Shown in pieces: positions 33,901 through 44,600 of a stretch of 64,000 nt of DNA. Every line of letters starts with the position of its first letter. Position 1 is the stretch's first letter. Below the pieces are notes generated by a model. It made no database searches. It had not been told where the DNA came from and saw only the letters and a list, made by a program, of their open reading frames with translations. Source of the DNA: Membranipora membranacea (lineage: Eukaryota > Bryozoa > Gymnolaemata > Cheilostomatida > Membraniporidae); assembly GCA_914767715.1 (NCBI GenBank), contig OU612073.1, positions 20,770,001 to 20,834,000 on the forward strand, in the 5' to 3' direction. The position numbers and the translations under genes are program-made.

Positions 33901-36260
33901 TTATTACTGTGCTCTTCAGTGTCTAACCCAGTCTTATCTCCGTCAGCGGGCTGACCACTACCTGGTCTAGTCACCAACAACTCCGCTGTAATATGTTATC
34001 AATAGGCATGAGGATCTAATGTAACAAAGGACTACATGCATAGAAATAGAAATATAGTTTCTAGGTTACAAATTAGTTCTAGGAAAAAGTTTTAGAGGAA
34101 TCCTCTAGAAATAAGAACATGCCATCAGAGCTTGACTTGATTTCCACATAAGGCAATCTACAAAGTGTTAAAAGGTTGTAGGGAGGAGAGAAAGTGATGC
34201 CTTATTGACATAAATTTAATTTACCGCTGCATTCAGCTTCTGCATAAATAAATTTCATCTCCAGTTTAATTGACTGTTACAAGGAATCAATACTGATTTG
34301 TGGATGTGAAAACGACACCGATATAGACATTGATAGATATGGGTTATAGTATAAAGATAGAAGTTGCAACACCGGTTTGTTTACCTGAAGAGTTGACTGC
34401 CATTTGGAAGAGAAAGTGAAGTAATCTTGAGAACAATTATTAAGAGCCCAGTATATACTAGTTTTACCAAAATACAGACAGAAACTTTAAAAGCACCAAG
34501 TCAAGGTTCACACCACTCAGAACTAAACAAAACTGCCACACAAATCCTACTGTTTCATCATTTAAAAGAAGATCATAGTTGAATTAATGTTACACTTATT
34601 CCCAGCTTTCTAGGCCCAGCATAGTTGAATTAATGTTACACTTATTCCCAGCTTTCTAGGCCCAGCATAGTTGAATTAATGTTACACTTATTACCAGCTT
34701 TCTAGGCCCAGCATAGATGAATTAATGTTACACTTATTCCCAGCTTTCTAGGCCCAGCATAGTTGAATTAATGTTACACTTATTCCCAGCTTTCTAGGCC
34801 CAGCATAGTTGAATCAGGTTATTTGATTTAGCTGGATGATTATTTATTTCTATTCGAAAGTTTTGACTCACCTTGTTTTTCACCGTTTGCCGCGTCCTCT
34901 AGTTGTTTTGTTAGCTGATACGTATCATACATATCCCAGTTCGTAGCAGTTATTGCTATATCACAGTGTCCAATTTTATCTGTAAATAAAGGTACGCATA
35001 TAATCAGCAAGTGCACAGCGATATCTACTGTATTTATAAGCAAAGTGTTCAATGCCTTTTAATTTTCTCTTTTCCCCTGCAAAATTATGTAATATGCAAG
35101 TATTTTGGTAAGGAGAGCAAAAACAAGTTAAAGTTTCATCATCTTACTAGCAGGAGTTTAAAGGCTTACCTGTCTGCACTACTTTGAGTTTTGGAGCATC
35201 ATTAAAGGTGACCATTCCTCTCTCAGTGTAGAGATCATTCCCAGCCCTGCTCTTACATAGCTCTGAGTATTTCTCATTGGCTGCTTTGATCTCTTTAGAT
35301 TCAGTTGCCTCATTTGAATAACAAGTTCCATTGATGTCTAAAAGCCATATCGTCTCTGTTTCCTAGTTTGAAAAGAGAGCCTGTTACAGCATGCTTGTTT
35401 CATATCACGTGTAATATTATCAAGAGCTCCACATTGATTTTCAAGAAAATCATACCAAAATGAAAACTCAATTGGTGATTATATGTTCCTAATTTACCGT
35501 CAGCGTAATGTGAACAGACTTCTCCAGGTCCTCTTCTTTAAGTTCTTCCTTTGCATCTTCCCTTTGAATCTGACCCCATGTTGATATGTCTACAGGTTGA
35601 GCTGCATGGTGTGAGCCTGTCTCTATAGGAGCATCATCACTTACTGAGATTGTGTCTGAATCACTAGCAGCTCCTGATGCTGAGAACACAGACCTAATGA
35701 AAAATGTTCATGATGTAAAGTTTGATGATAGTATGACAATCATTGAACCAGACCTCTCTAAACATTATACTGTTAATAGTTACTTGATTATCATTCAACA
35801 TAAACTAATGCTGTATATTTAATTGATAATTCCCATACCTGGTGAAGGGTCCTCCTCCAAACATTGTGCTTGCATTAACAGTTCCCTGATACATAGAGGC
35901 CTGTGATTGGAGATCAGTAGGAGTACCTCCCTGACTACCTTGATCCATGAGGAGGTTACTCTGATTCCTCCTTACTTGAGATGGGTGCAGTAAAGGCTGG
36001 GGAGTTACATCTTTGCCAGAGTCTGGATCTATAACATGTACAGGAGGTCTGTAAGCTTTTTCCCTCTGTCCATCTGGAAGATTTCTGCCACTTTTTGATG
36101 ATGATAAAACAGTCCTTGAAGCCTGCATGCTCCCACCAGCACCAAATCTACTTTTGCTTACAGTTGAATGGATGCCTGTTGTTCCTGCGTGATGTGATCT
36201 CCTACTTGCAATGCTAGCATTAACATGGTTCTGTGGCTTTTTGCCTCCTGGAGCAGGCAT
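21990..36260 (-). CDS. DNAI4: Dynein axonemal intermediate chain 4 (WDR78)
   Basis: Seventeen exons join in frame: 35839-36260, 35498-35693, 35170-35362, 34872-34979, 34385-34396 (12 nt), 33854-33985, 33358-33497, 32869-32988, 32233-32350, 31741-31879, 31365-31573, 30029-30101, 28272-28427, 26967-27131, 26295-26421, 25243-25368 and 21990-22151. The product is about 865 residues, close to the human protein. The N-terminus is disordered and basic. WD repeats run from about residue 481 to 815. Family-typical blocks are NVSCSAWNRVNPDLIAFGYG, QKGGLVSCWSLKNPEYP, APVWQLKWI, YNEQYLDTFEGHGGPVY and FLSCSADWSIR. DNAI4 is an intermediate chain needed for inner-arm (dynein f) assembly in motile cilia. The start is the first ATG of the conserved basic N-terminus. 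The 12-nt exon is optional for the frame and is the least certain part. Confidence 0.95.
24146..24516. mobile_element. MITE with tRNA-like core
   Basis: The termini ccgtaatccctcacctat (24146-24163) and ataggtgagggattacgg (24499-24516) are perfect inverted repeats. The match continues imperfectly inward through 'gtataagtg'/'cacttataag', giving arms of about 40 bp. The core has a tRNA-like A box (tagctcagtggtagagcg, 24284-24301), then agttcgaaaccc resembling a B box inside a hairpin (cctcag...ctgagg) and a T-run. The anticodon arm is missing, so this is not a tRNA. I could not settle the target duplication. Confidence 0.6.
24378..24442. repeat. 18-bp tandem repeat inside the MITE
   Basis: Three to four copies of a unit reading tgtcttatagctgtgggg lie between the tRNA-like core and the right terminal repeat. 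Confidence 0.75.
25114..25213. repeat. 20-bp minisatellite, five copies
   Basis: Five copies of accagctcagactgctatct start at 25114, 25134, 25154, 25174 and 25194, with two substitutions overall. The array ends 29 bases from a DNAI4 exon, on its donor side. Confidence 0.9.
25662..25704. mobile_element. 43-bp palindromic mini-insertion, copy 1
   Basis: The arms catagacctac and gtcggtctatg enclose a taa-rich middle, so the whole unit is close to a perfect palindrome. It is bounded by an identical 8-bp direct repeat, acactacc, at 25654-25661 and 25705-25712. A second palindrome with the same arms lies at 38544-38574. Confidence 0.65.
25856..25926 (+). tRNA. tRNA-Gly (anticodon GCC)
   Basis: This is a complete 71-base cloverleaf. 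The acceptor stem gcaatga pairs perfectly with tcattgc, discriminator A. The D arm is ggttcagtggtagaattc. The anticodon stem ctcgc/gcggg carries loop ctgccac with anticodon GCC at 25888-25890. The T arm is cccggGTTCAATtcccgg-like with an intact B box. A Pol III stop TTTTT follows at 25929-25933. It lies in a DNAI4 intron, antisense to the host gene. Confidence 0.97.
28428..30028 (-). other. Long DNAI4 intron without recognised genes
   Basis: The only structure seen is a 30-bp direct duplication starting near 28748 (ttagttctttgtctctggg, twice) and an (aat)n run at about 29565-29580. The adjoining intron 27132-28271 is likewise unassigned. Confidence 0.4.
34574..34814. repeat. 46-bp minisatellite
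   Basis: The unit begins catagttgaattaatgttac and recurs at 34574, 34620, 34666, 34712 and 34758, with a partial sixth at 34804. Copies are nearly identical. It sits in the DNAI4 intron between the 12-nt exon and the exon at 34872. Confidence 0.92.
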
Positions 36261-36833
36261 TTTGAAAATTTGGTGAAAACTGTGAAAATTATAGAGATTA
36301 TGCAGAAATATTACTCAAAAACAGTCACCAATGCATTAAAATTTCAGAGCTTCAGAGGTAACCACAGTAATAACACATAACATCGCGAAATCTCGCTAGC
36401 TGTTTCCTATCATCCTTGACATTTTAGCTGGCCAATGAGGAGGGAGAATTATGAGCCTCCTGATTGGTCCGTCATATAAACATAAGGGAGTTGTCTACCT
36501 CCTTGTTGGAATGGGATAACTCAGATCTCATGTACAGGTGTTAATTTAAAGCCCACCAACCAGAGATCCCACCCTCCCTGCACCAACAGATTTGGAGGTT
36601 TTTTTCAAACAATCAGGAATACACAGAAAGTATATCAGACTCTCAAATTGATTCAGTGTAGGTTAACACAAGCTACCAAGAAATAACAAGATTTCTGTAA
36701 GGTTACTGAAAATCACTTTTTCATATACTCACTGACATGCTGCTATATTGAATATTAGTCAAATTCTAATAGCCATCATATATTACTTTGGAGTTGCCCC
36801 ACCACACATAAATTAAGGCAACTCCCATTTTTA

Positions 36834-36970
36834 CATGTAGTTGGAATACAAAGGTATAAATAATATGACTCAGCCAGAAACCAGTCAGTCATATAACGGC
36901 AACCAGATAGTGCAGACTACTATCATATTTCGTACTGAGGAATCATATTATACCTTTGTACCAACTACAT
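36834..36970. repeat. Inverted repeat, MITE-like
   Basis: The left arm acatgtagttggaatacaaa and on to about 36871 is mirrored by the right arm ending ggtaccaactacat-type sequence (36940-36970), with about 70 bp between. Just left, ggagttgcc/ggcaactcc (about 36790-36826) makes a second hairpin. The target duplication is unclear. Confidence 0.55.
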
Positions 36971-37371
36971 ATATATATATATATCATTACAATTATGGAT
37001 CCAAACAAATCAACCAAAAACTTGTAGGACGCTACATCAAAAACAGAAAATAAAAACCGACAGAAAAAGCAAAAGAAAATAAAGGAAGAAGGCAAGAATG
37101 GGAAAGGGACTCTACTTATAACTGCTTACTGTACAACATGTATACTCATGAGGACAGCTAGATTACTCATATGAGGATTATATTACTTGTAGAGTCACCC
37201 AGAAGGCTGGCGACTAGTAGAGAGGACAATCCACTGATAGCTCTGTACTGAGAAGATCTTGCTTGAGCAAGTCAGACATTTGTAACAGTGATTTGAGGTG
37301 AGCCTGTTCTATCGATTGTATTGAGTTTAGGTATAGTATTGTATCGGTTATTCTAAAACCCCTTAGTTTCA

Positions 37372-38890
37372 GATATAACAATGCTCAACAGGATTTTGAT
37401 AGAGGGTAAATTCCCATACAAATGGAAACTAGCATGTGTGACACCCATTTTTAAGGGGGGTGATACCAAGGACATGGCCAATTACAGACCAATTTCTGTA
37501 CTTCCGCTTTCATCAAAATTATTAGAAAAGCATATCAATTCACACATATACTGCTACCTTGATAAAAAACAATTTACTTCACCCTCTGCAATCCGTATTT
37601 AGGCCTGGATTTTCATGTTCAGATGCAATTCACAAAATCATTTCAGAATGTATGAACTGCAAAGCAAAAGGCTACTTCATATCACTTATCTTTTTGGATT
37701 TTAAAAAGGCATTTGACTGTGTCAATCATCAGCTACTTTTGAAAAAAATCCGCAGTTTCGGCATAAGAGGCTCAGCTTATAATATTATTATGTCTTTCCT
37801 TTCTCAGCACGAGCAATTTGTGAAGGTCCGTGAAAGTTTCTCTGAAACTTTACCAACTAGTATTGGAGTTCCCCAAGGATCCATTTTAGCCCCTACACTG
37901 TTTTTGATATTCATAAATGATCTCCTAAAATTACCATTAAATTCAACCTCATTTGCCTATGCAGATGACACAACATTTCTTGCCAAAGACCTGAATATCT
38001 ATTCTTGGGAAAGACAATGCAATAACGATTTGACTTGCATCAAATTTTGGTGCCTTTTAAATAGAATGACCATCAATATGAAAAAATCACATTTCCTGCC
38101 TTTCTTCAAACACACAAACTTTTAATCTTTTCTTTGGGGGTACTGTACTTGCCAGGGAATCAAAGACTAAACTTTTAGGATTTCATTTATGCGATACTCT
38201 TGGGTGGTCTGACCATATTCAGCACATTTGCAGAACTGTGAGGTCCAGTCTGGCATTGCTCCAGAAATGTTGATTCTGTATTGACCGAGGTGCCGCATTG
38301 AAGTTTTTTCACCAGTTTTTTTTTTGCCATCTCTATTACAATATGTCTCCTTCTTATCTAACAAATCCTATTTTCATCCTCCAGAAAAGAGCCTTCAGGC
38401 TTATAGCAAATACAAATGTTCCAATATACCTGAATCCAACTCGGCATTTATGTATAGAATTGAATCTTTTAACACTGTCAGATCTCGCCTTTTATTTTTC
38501 CTCTGTTTTTTTGCTATAAAATACTTCATGGTCTAAGCCCAACCATAGACCTACTTATTATTAGTAGGTCTATGGCCCAAGCTATATAATCAATGATTTT
38601 TCATGCACTGGACATCACTTTTGTTTTCGTGATACCCACGTCTTACATCCACCCAAAAACTTCTTTTTGATTCATATGACTACTTCTTTTAACAACCTTC
38701 ATCAACATCTTCGTTCATCAACAACTCTACGAACATTTAAATTTGCATTGTCAAAACATCTGTTTTCATTAAACTGAGTTTTATTCCCTTGATTTTATTT
38801 CGATTGTTTCTTGTTTTGGTTCCTTTGCACATCAGGGAGAACATCTTCGGATGATGGTTGTCGCAATAAAAGTTTATATATATATATATT
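37372..38890 (+). pseudogene. Dead non-LTR retrotransposon (LINE), 3' part
   Basis: Reverse-transcriptase blocks are readable in order: FPYKWKLACVTPIFKGGD, MANYRPISVLP, ISLIFLDFKKAFDCVNHQLL, SIGVPQGSILAPTLFLIFIN and FAYADDT (catalytic YADD). A C-terminal stretch follows (CRTVRSSLALLQKC, then ILQKRAFRLI), and near 38740 a typical last block TFKFALSKHLFSLN with a stop. Frame changes near 37560 and after 38125 break it, and the endonuclease half is absent. It ends in a 3' UTR with a (ta)n tail near 38870-38890. The family is of the CR1/L2/jockey kind; the exact clade is not resolved. Confidence 0.85.
38544..38574. mobile_element. 31-bp palindromic mini-insertion, copy 2
   Basis: catagacctac, a short tta-rich loop and gtaggtctatg form an almost perfect palindrome. 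It interrupts the LINE C-terminal region and is bounded by gcccaa on both sides (38537-38542 and 38575-38580). The arms match the insertion at 25662-25704. Confidence 0.55.
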
Positions 38891-39597
38891 AAAATTCACC
38901 TTTTAGTAGGATGTATAGTTTATATCATGTTATTTGTCATTAATTTGAATAAACCTCCGCCAAATCTATCGAAGAGTATAAAATTAACTTTTTCGTCCCT
39001 CAGTGTTGATGAGTATACAATGTATATGCTTATGGTATGTTTTCAGGACTGTTTAGAGCTAGATAAACAAAGTTCTACACGACATACGTTCAGATGCCCT
39101 CATAACAACTAGAAGTTCTCTATGTGCAAATCTTTTGAATTGAAGGGTGCCAAACCATTTCTCAAAGCCAGGTTTCAGCCACTTAAGCTATTCAAACATT
39201 ATCAGTAAAAGGGTGATGGACTGAAATCTTGTACCTGTGAAACCTAATACATATATACATATATACTTATATTGTGATATATTATTTGTGTAAAAATAAC
39301 GAAAGAGTTATATACTATAACTAAAATGTATATAGAAACATGTGTGTGTGTCTTTTAGTATGTGTGAACATTATTTCTGAAATTGTCTCTTCCAATGCGA
39401 AACAAGATTTCACTACACTTAGAATTTGCTAGACAACTTGCGTTTTACCAGCAGATATAAGAAATCACACTATTTACTTGCAAATAAATACGATTTAGAT
39501 GCTGGAGATGTTTATACAAGGTTAGACGAGTATACAACTATACAACTTAACTATTATTTTTTGTAGCAGCGTGAGCAGGTATTTCAATTTCTACTTT

Positions 39598-39850
39598 GAT
39601 TAAAGGTTGATTAAGGTTGATTAAAATCAGGTGTCTTATCACTCGCCCATCCCGAGGCATGGGCAGCGAAATATTAGTGCCTTATTGGCTAGGTCACAAT
39701 GTCTGCAATTTGCTCTCTGTTTGCAGGCAGTTCGGAGCACACCTTGGGGCCAACCAATCCCCAGTAGAAGATGGACTGCAGTGCGATTCGAACCCACGAT
39801 CTTCAACTTCTTGAAGTCTGGCGCTCTAACCAACTGAGCCACCTCCTACT
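39598..39850 (-). mobile_element. tRNA-derived SINE
   Basis: On the minus strand the head reads ggtggctcagttggttagag (A box), and about 40 bases later gggttcgaatc (B box). The anticodon region folds as cttcaa/ttgaag and fits no normal tRNA. About 160 bases of unrelated body follow, ending in a short repeated tail (ttaatcaacc, 2-3 times, at 39601-39627). A partial duplicate of the head (gagccacctcc) lies just beyond the 5' end. Confidence 0.7.
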
Positions 39851-40748
39851 CCTTGAGCCACCTCCAACTTCATGCACTTTGTTCGATAAGGTTTCATAAA
39901 AAATCCCCCCCCCCCCTGGGTCCCTTCGGGTTCCCTTCATTGATATAGACAGGGCAGGAGTTGATTTAAAACCATGGATACAGTATACAGCCCTGTCTGT
40001 GAGCTTGAAAACGACTACTTCAGGGCTCTCAACTACTCAGATTTAGTTCAGTTACTCAGATTTTTGGGTTTAACGCAGGCGACTCAGGGGTTTTCAGAAT
40101 ATGAGCTTAACACTCAGATTTCCCCTCTTATTTATCTAAGTTTGGGGATTCCAGCTGATTTTCATTGGTGATCTAGCTGCTTATATATTATGTAAACTGA
40201 CAATGCTATTAATCTGTAGAGCCCTAAATTGCTCTCTAGGTTTTTGCGGCTGGGGAGGCTAGCAGAGCTCTAAAAGAACTAAGCCGTTCATGCATAGGTG
40301 CTTTATGCCTTTGATGTGCCACTAAGCATCATGGTATAGGCAAAACTCAGGATTTGAATCCTCCCAGGTTGAGAGCCCTGACTACTTGTTGCAAAAACAA
40401 TAATAACCACAATAGAAATGATGGAGTTATCTTCTCTGTACTCATAAAACATTCAGGTGAAGTTATGATTCTGATTAGGTACAGTATTGTAAGGTTGCGA
40501 TTGGGTTGAAAACTTTGAATTCTTGCCTCACCAACCAATGAAATTCCTTTTAAGAAATGACAAACTTGACAAAAGATTATAGTTGACTCATTATATATTA
40601 TTTTATTTTCAATTATTTTTTTAATTTTTGAATGAGACAAATAGAGTCTAACCAAGGAGAATCCCTGGTTCAACAGAGTATTTGCCAGCTAAACTGTGAG
40701 ATGCTCAACATTTGATTCAGACTGTAAAGTGTAAACTGGCTGGGTTTG

Positions 40749-40965
40749 AGTATTAATTAGTACAGTTAAATAAACACCCAATCTAATCTAATGCCAACCA
40801 ATGTCTGTGCAATGTAGCTAAGCCTAACTAAAGATCTTCTTTCTTGCCATTGCATTGGGCCAATGCAATGGCAAGAAAGAAGATCTTTAGTTAGGCTTAG
40901 CTACATTGCACAGACATTGGCATTAGATTAGATTGGGTGTTTATTTAACTGTACTAATTAATACT
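40749..40965. repeat. 217-bp near-perfect palindrome
   Basis: The left arm (40749-40858) and right arm (40860-40965) are reverse complements around a single central G, cattgcattgg-g-ccaatgcaatg. The only difference I found is a 4-bp insertion in the left arm near 40797. There is no open frame. It would fold into a continuous hairpin of about 106 bp. Confidence 0.92.
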
Positions 40966-41138
40966 TGCTTGCTTGCTACATACATTGCTGGTCAGCTAGT
41001 AGTTGGTAGAACTTTATTAGTCATTAACTCACAGCTAACTTGTATTACATACATACATCCCTATTGATCCTAATTTCCCAGTCTGAGGAGTGGGCATGAA
41101 GCACAGGCCTTAGGCTTATGTTATGTAGTTGGTTGGAC

Positions 41139-41220
41139 TTGCACCAACTACAGAAGGCATGATGAAGATAAGAGTTATCTGTCTAAATCACTACCTTCAT
41201 GTCTTCTGTAGTTGGTGCAA
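41139..41220. repeat. Inverted repeat with 25-bp arms
   Basis: ttgcaccaactacagaag (from 41139) is matched by cttctgtagttggtgcaa (to 41220). The arms extend inward with small differences and leave a loop of about 27 bases. It may be a small MITE or a hairpin transcript. Confidence 0.7.
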
Positions 41221-41652
41221 CTACAGAATTCTCTTGCCGTCTTGGGGTGCTTCGCAGAAATATCATTGAGGCAATTTCAAGGCAAAAAGGGGAATTTACC
41301 GATTACAATTGCACTCAACATATATTTTGATGCTGTGGTCATCATGAACAGACACCTGAAATGAACTCCACCCATGGTATCAGAGTGATTAATAAACAGG
41401 GGATAACGTGGGTAGACACTTGGGTTATGGAGTTCTGGAGGTTTATCCTTCTACAGAAAAATCACGCCTCTCCTGAGCAAACATCATTGACGACCTTAGA
41501 TATCATTGACGACCTTAGAACCTTATAAATTATAGTACACTGCAGATTGCATTGAGTAATTATCAATGTCTCCTTGTTCTCGAATTCTTACGGTTACTTT
41601 TAATTGACTGATTTTTAGGATTTTGGCCAATAAAAAATCAAGACAGGTGATT

Positions 41653-44600
41653 ATGATGTTTGTGCCCATCTTATTTACTGCACTGCTGCTTATCCACCCT
41701 GCTCTACAACTGGATCACAGTGAGTATCATTTTTATATGAAACCTTCACGTCGGTCACATTGGAACAACGTATAGATTGCAAATGGGATGTTTTGAAACT
41801 GATATAATTTTGCAGACCTGGGTCATCGCAAGTCAAGTCATTGTCGATGCTAAGTCAAGTCACATTTACACCAAGTCAAGTCAATTGGTGTCTATTTTTT
41901 TCGCCGTCAAGTCATGATTTTTGTAAGTCAAGTCAAGTCAAAGATGGGCGACTTCCAAGTCATGGCAAAGTCACGCTCATTAACCGTGAAAATCAACTCG
42001 GAATTTATTTCAATCCCGGGTGACTCCAAATCGTGGAGGAGTTAGTTAGGTCCTCAGGAGTTGCTCTACTAATCGGGATTTGCTCCCCTCCCCACAAACG
42101 AAAGAAGGTATGGGTGTGTACGCAATTCAGCATTGTTACTTCATTGTATATATGTACCTTTATTGTGTCAATGATGACAAATGAAATGTTTCATGCTGTA
42201 AAAAGATGAGCTGGTGGAGGATAAATAAATAAACACAGACTAAGATTGATCACTATTTGTTAAGGACGGATAAAATGTTCTCTCTGAAAAGGTTTTTGCA
42301 TCTGCCTGTTTGTAATGTCTCCAAGGTCATGAGAGGTTTGTCGATGGCAGTGGCTACTAGCCTCCATGACTCATTATGCATGTGACTCGAATAATATCGT
42401 TCGGTTTAGTGAATTCAATCACCTTCCTACGCAATGGTGACAACAACAATGAGCATCATCATCATACATGGAGGATCATGTGCTGTTTTGAAACCTCTAC
42501 ATCCCTCGACTGATGGAATAGAGCAGCCAGAGAATGCAATCATTATCAAACAATACATTATGTGCAATCCATAAACTAATTTCAGTTCACGATGGGTGGT
42601 GTATGTTATGGAATTGCTTGGAAGTGAATTTCAAAAAAAGAAAGTCCAGCCTTCTGCTGTTGTGAGAAGCACAAAAAGAAAAAGTGTGAAACATCCTTAG
42701 ACTAGAAGGATTTCTGTCTGATGATGATGATGATGTTGATGATGATACAAGCAGTCTTCTGAATAAACCTGCACTATATGATCAGACTATATTAATATTG
42801 CATCATGGGATACATTTTTCATTTTACTGATTACAAGACAACAAGAGAAGACAACTAATATGTAAGGCAGGAACTCTGACTACTTACCCATAGCTGAGAA
42901 GTTGGGTTTTCTGTTTCGGAGTTGGGGTTTCAGAGTTGGGGTTCTCAGTTATGATTATCTCTATCTATGATTATCTCTTTCTACATTATGTTATAAAATT
43001 TCACACATTGACTTATGTTGACTTGACCAAAGTCAGGACAACTCCCAAGTCAAGTCAAAGTCAATTTTTCGTTAAGTCAAGTGTTGTCTATTTGTTTTCG
43101 ACATCAAGTCAAGACATAATTTTGTCAAGTCGTGACTTTGACTTGACTTGACTTGAAGATGACTTGACTTACCATGACCTGGACCCAGGTCTGTTATTTT
43201 GTCGTTTCAATGCTTTGCTGTATTCGCCTTCTTGTATGAACATAATATAAGCATTCTCATTATCAGACAGTTCCCTGATTTTAGAAAAAATCATTCTACA
43301 GTCCAATGAAAATGGTACATGGACCGCAAATCATGTTTGTTTAGTTGTTTAATTTTAAAACCCTCTCTCTAGAGATGTTTACATAACATAAACATTTTTT
43401 ATGGGGTCCACTAATTTGTTAAAAATAAATCCCCCTTGACTAAGGTAAAAGCAAAAGGAAAATACATAAATAAATCATATTAATGTGTTGCAATTTCTGA
43501 TACATATTTCAGAATATAAAGAGTCATGGCAGCACTCAGAGGACTGTGATGTGAATCTTTCTACAAAGGAGCTGATCATGAACAGTCTCCATTCTTTGTC
43601 TGAACAGAGAAAGGATGACGGTAAGGTTTATGAAGATTTGCAGTTGTCAAGATGGGTCAAACCGTGGAGTAAATAACGTTACATATGTTGCGGCATCCTC
43701 TCACTCTTAAAGACTACCCAAAGACCAATGCATGTTATAGTCAGGCAGTTATTTATGATAAATTTTTGTCAGGTTTGCATGGTAAAAAAATTCAATGCTC
43801 TAATTGCCATGAATTATTGATGGTGGAAAAAATACCTCCCATAAGGAAAGGTAAATCCCGTTCTCTGCATCATGATGTCACCCGGAAGTGCAATACAAGA
43901 AACAAGCACTTCCGGGAGACTGTGATATCATACTGCAGAGAATGGGAGCTACCTTCCCTTATGGGAGACACCATCAATCATATATGCCAAGTAAAGCGTT
44001 GAATTTTTTTTAATTTCTTTCAGATAGTGTAACCTTTTGCCTTTGTAGGGGAGTACATTCATGTAATAATCACTTTCAAAAATGCTGAGAGCAATTCTAA
44101 CCTGCAGCAAAAGTTCAGGTATGTCCTAATTAGTATATCTAGTGAAAGGTTGCAGCAATGAGGCAACGTTGACCAAAAGTGAAAGTTGATGAGAATCGGG
44201 TTAACTATCATCGAGTGTTGATAATTTATTGCCAACAATAATCACCACAATTGGGGTCTCAACATCACTTATAGAGACATGTACTAGGAATTGTGATAAT
44301 GTTTTGGAGTTGTCTGACTAGTTGATAGTAGAAAGTAACTGCGAATTAGACAGTGAGTTTGAACAATTTTGGACAGCATGTTATGGTTATAGAAGTGAAG
44401 CTCCACAGTTTCGCCAATTGCTTTGGGATTATCTATTTAGGCAGCATCATATGTAAAACAATAATCAAATGTCTGCCCAGTAAAAATGTTTTGCTGAGTT
44501 CTTGTGGGTGAGATTGGTAATTTATCTATTGAGTGATATTTTTTTAGCCTGACGGTCAAATCATTATTACGTGCTAGCTCAGTTGGTATAGTATTCATGA

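Larger units (their letters stand above)
36261..41652. other. Intergenic region rich in mobile elements
   Basis: This lies between the divergent genes DNAI4 (-) and XXYLT1 (+). It holds nested hairpins (36789-36970), a dead LINE (about 37372-38890), a tRNA-derived SINE (39598-39850), a 217-bp palindrome (40749-40965) and a smaller inverted repeat (41139-41220). No host gene is seen. Short open frames outside these elements do not resemble proteins. Confidence 0.55.

Noticed and set aside
39778-39850. A functional tRNA on the minus strand
   Set aside because: The boxes are present, but the anticodon stem-loop and acceptor pairing do not form. It is the head of a SINE.
44570-44600. tRNA A-box-like sequence gctagctcagttggtatag
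   Set aside because: It lies in XXYLT1 exon 4 coding sequence and has no B box or cloverleaf.
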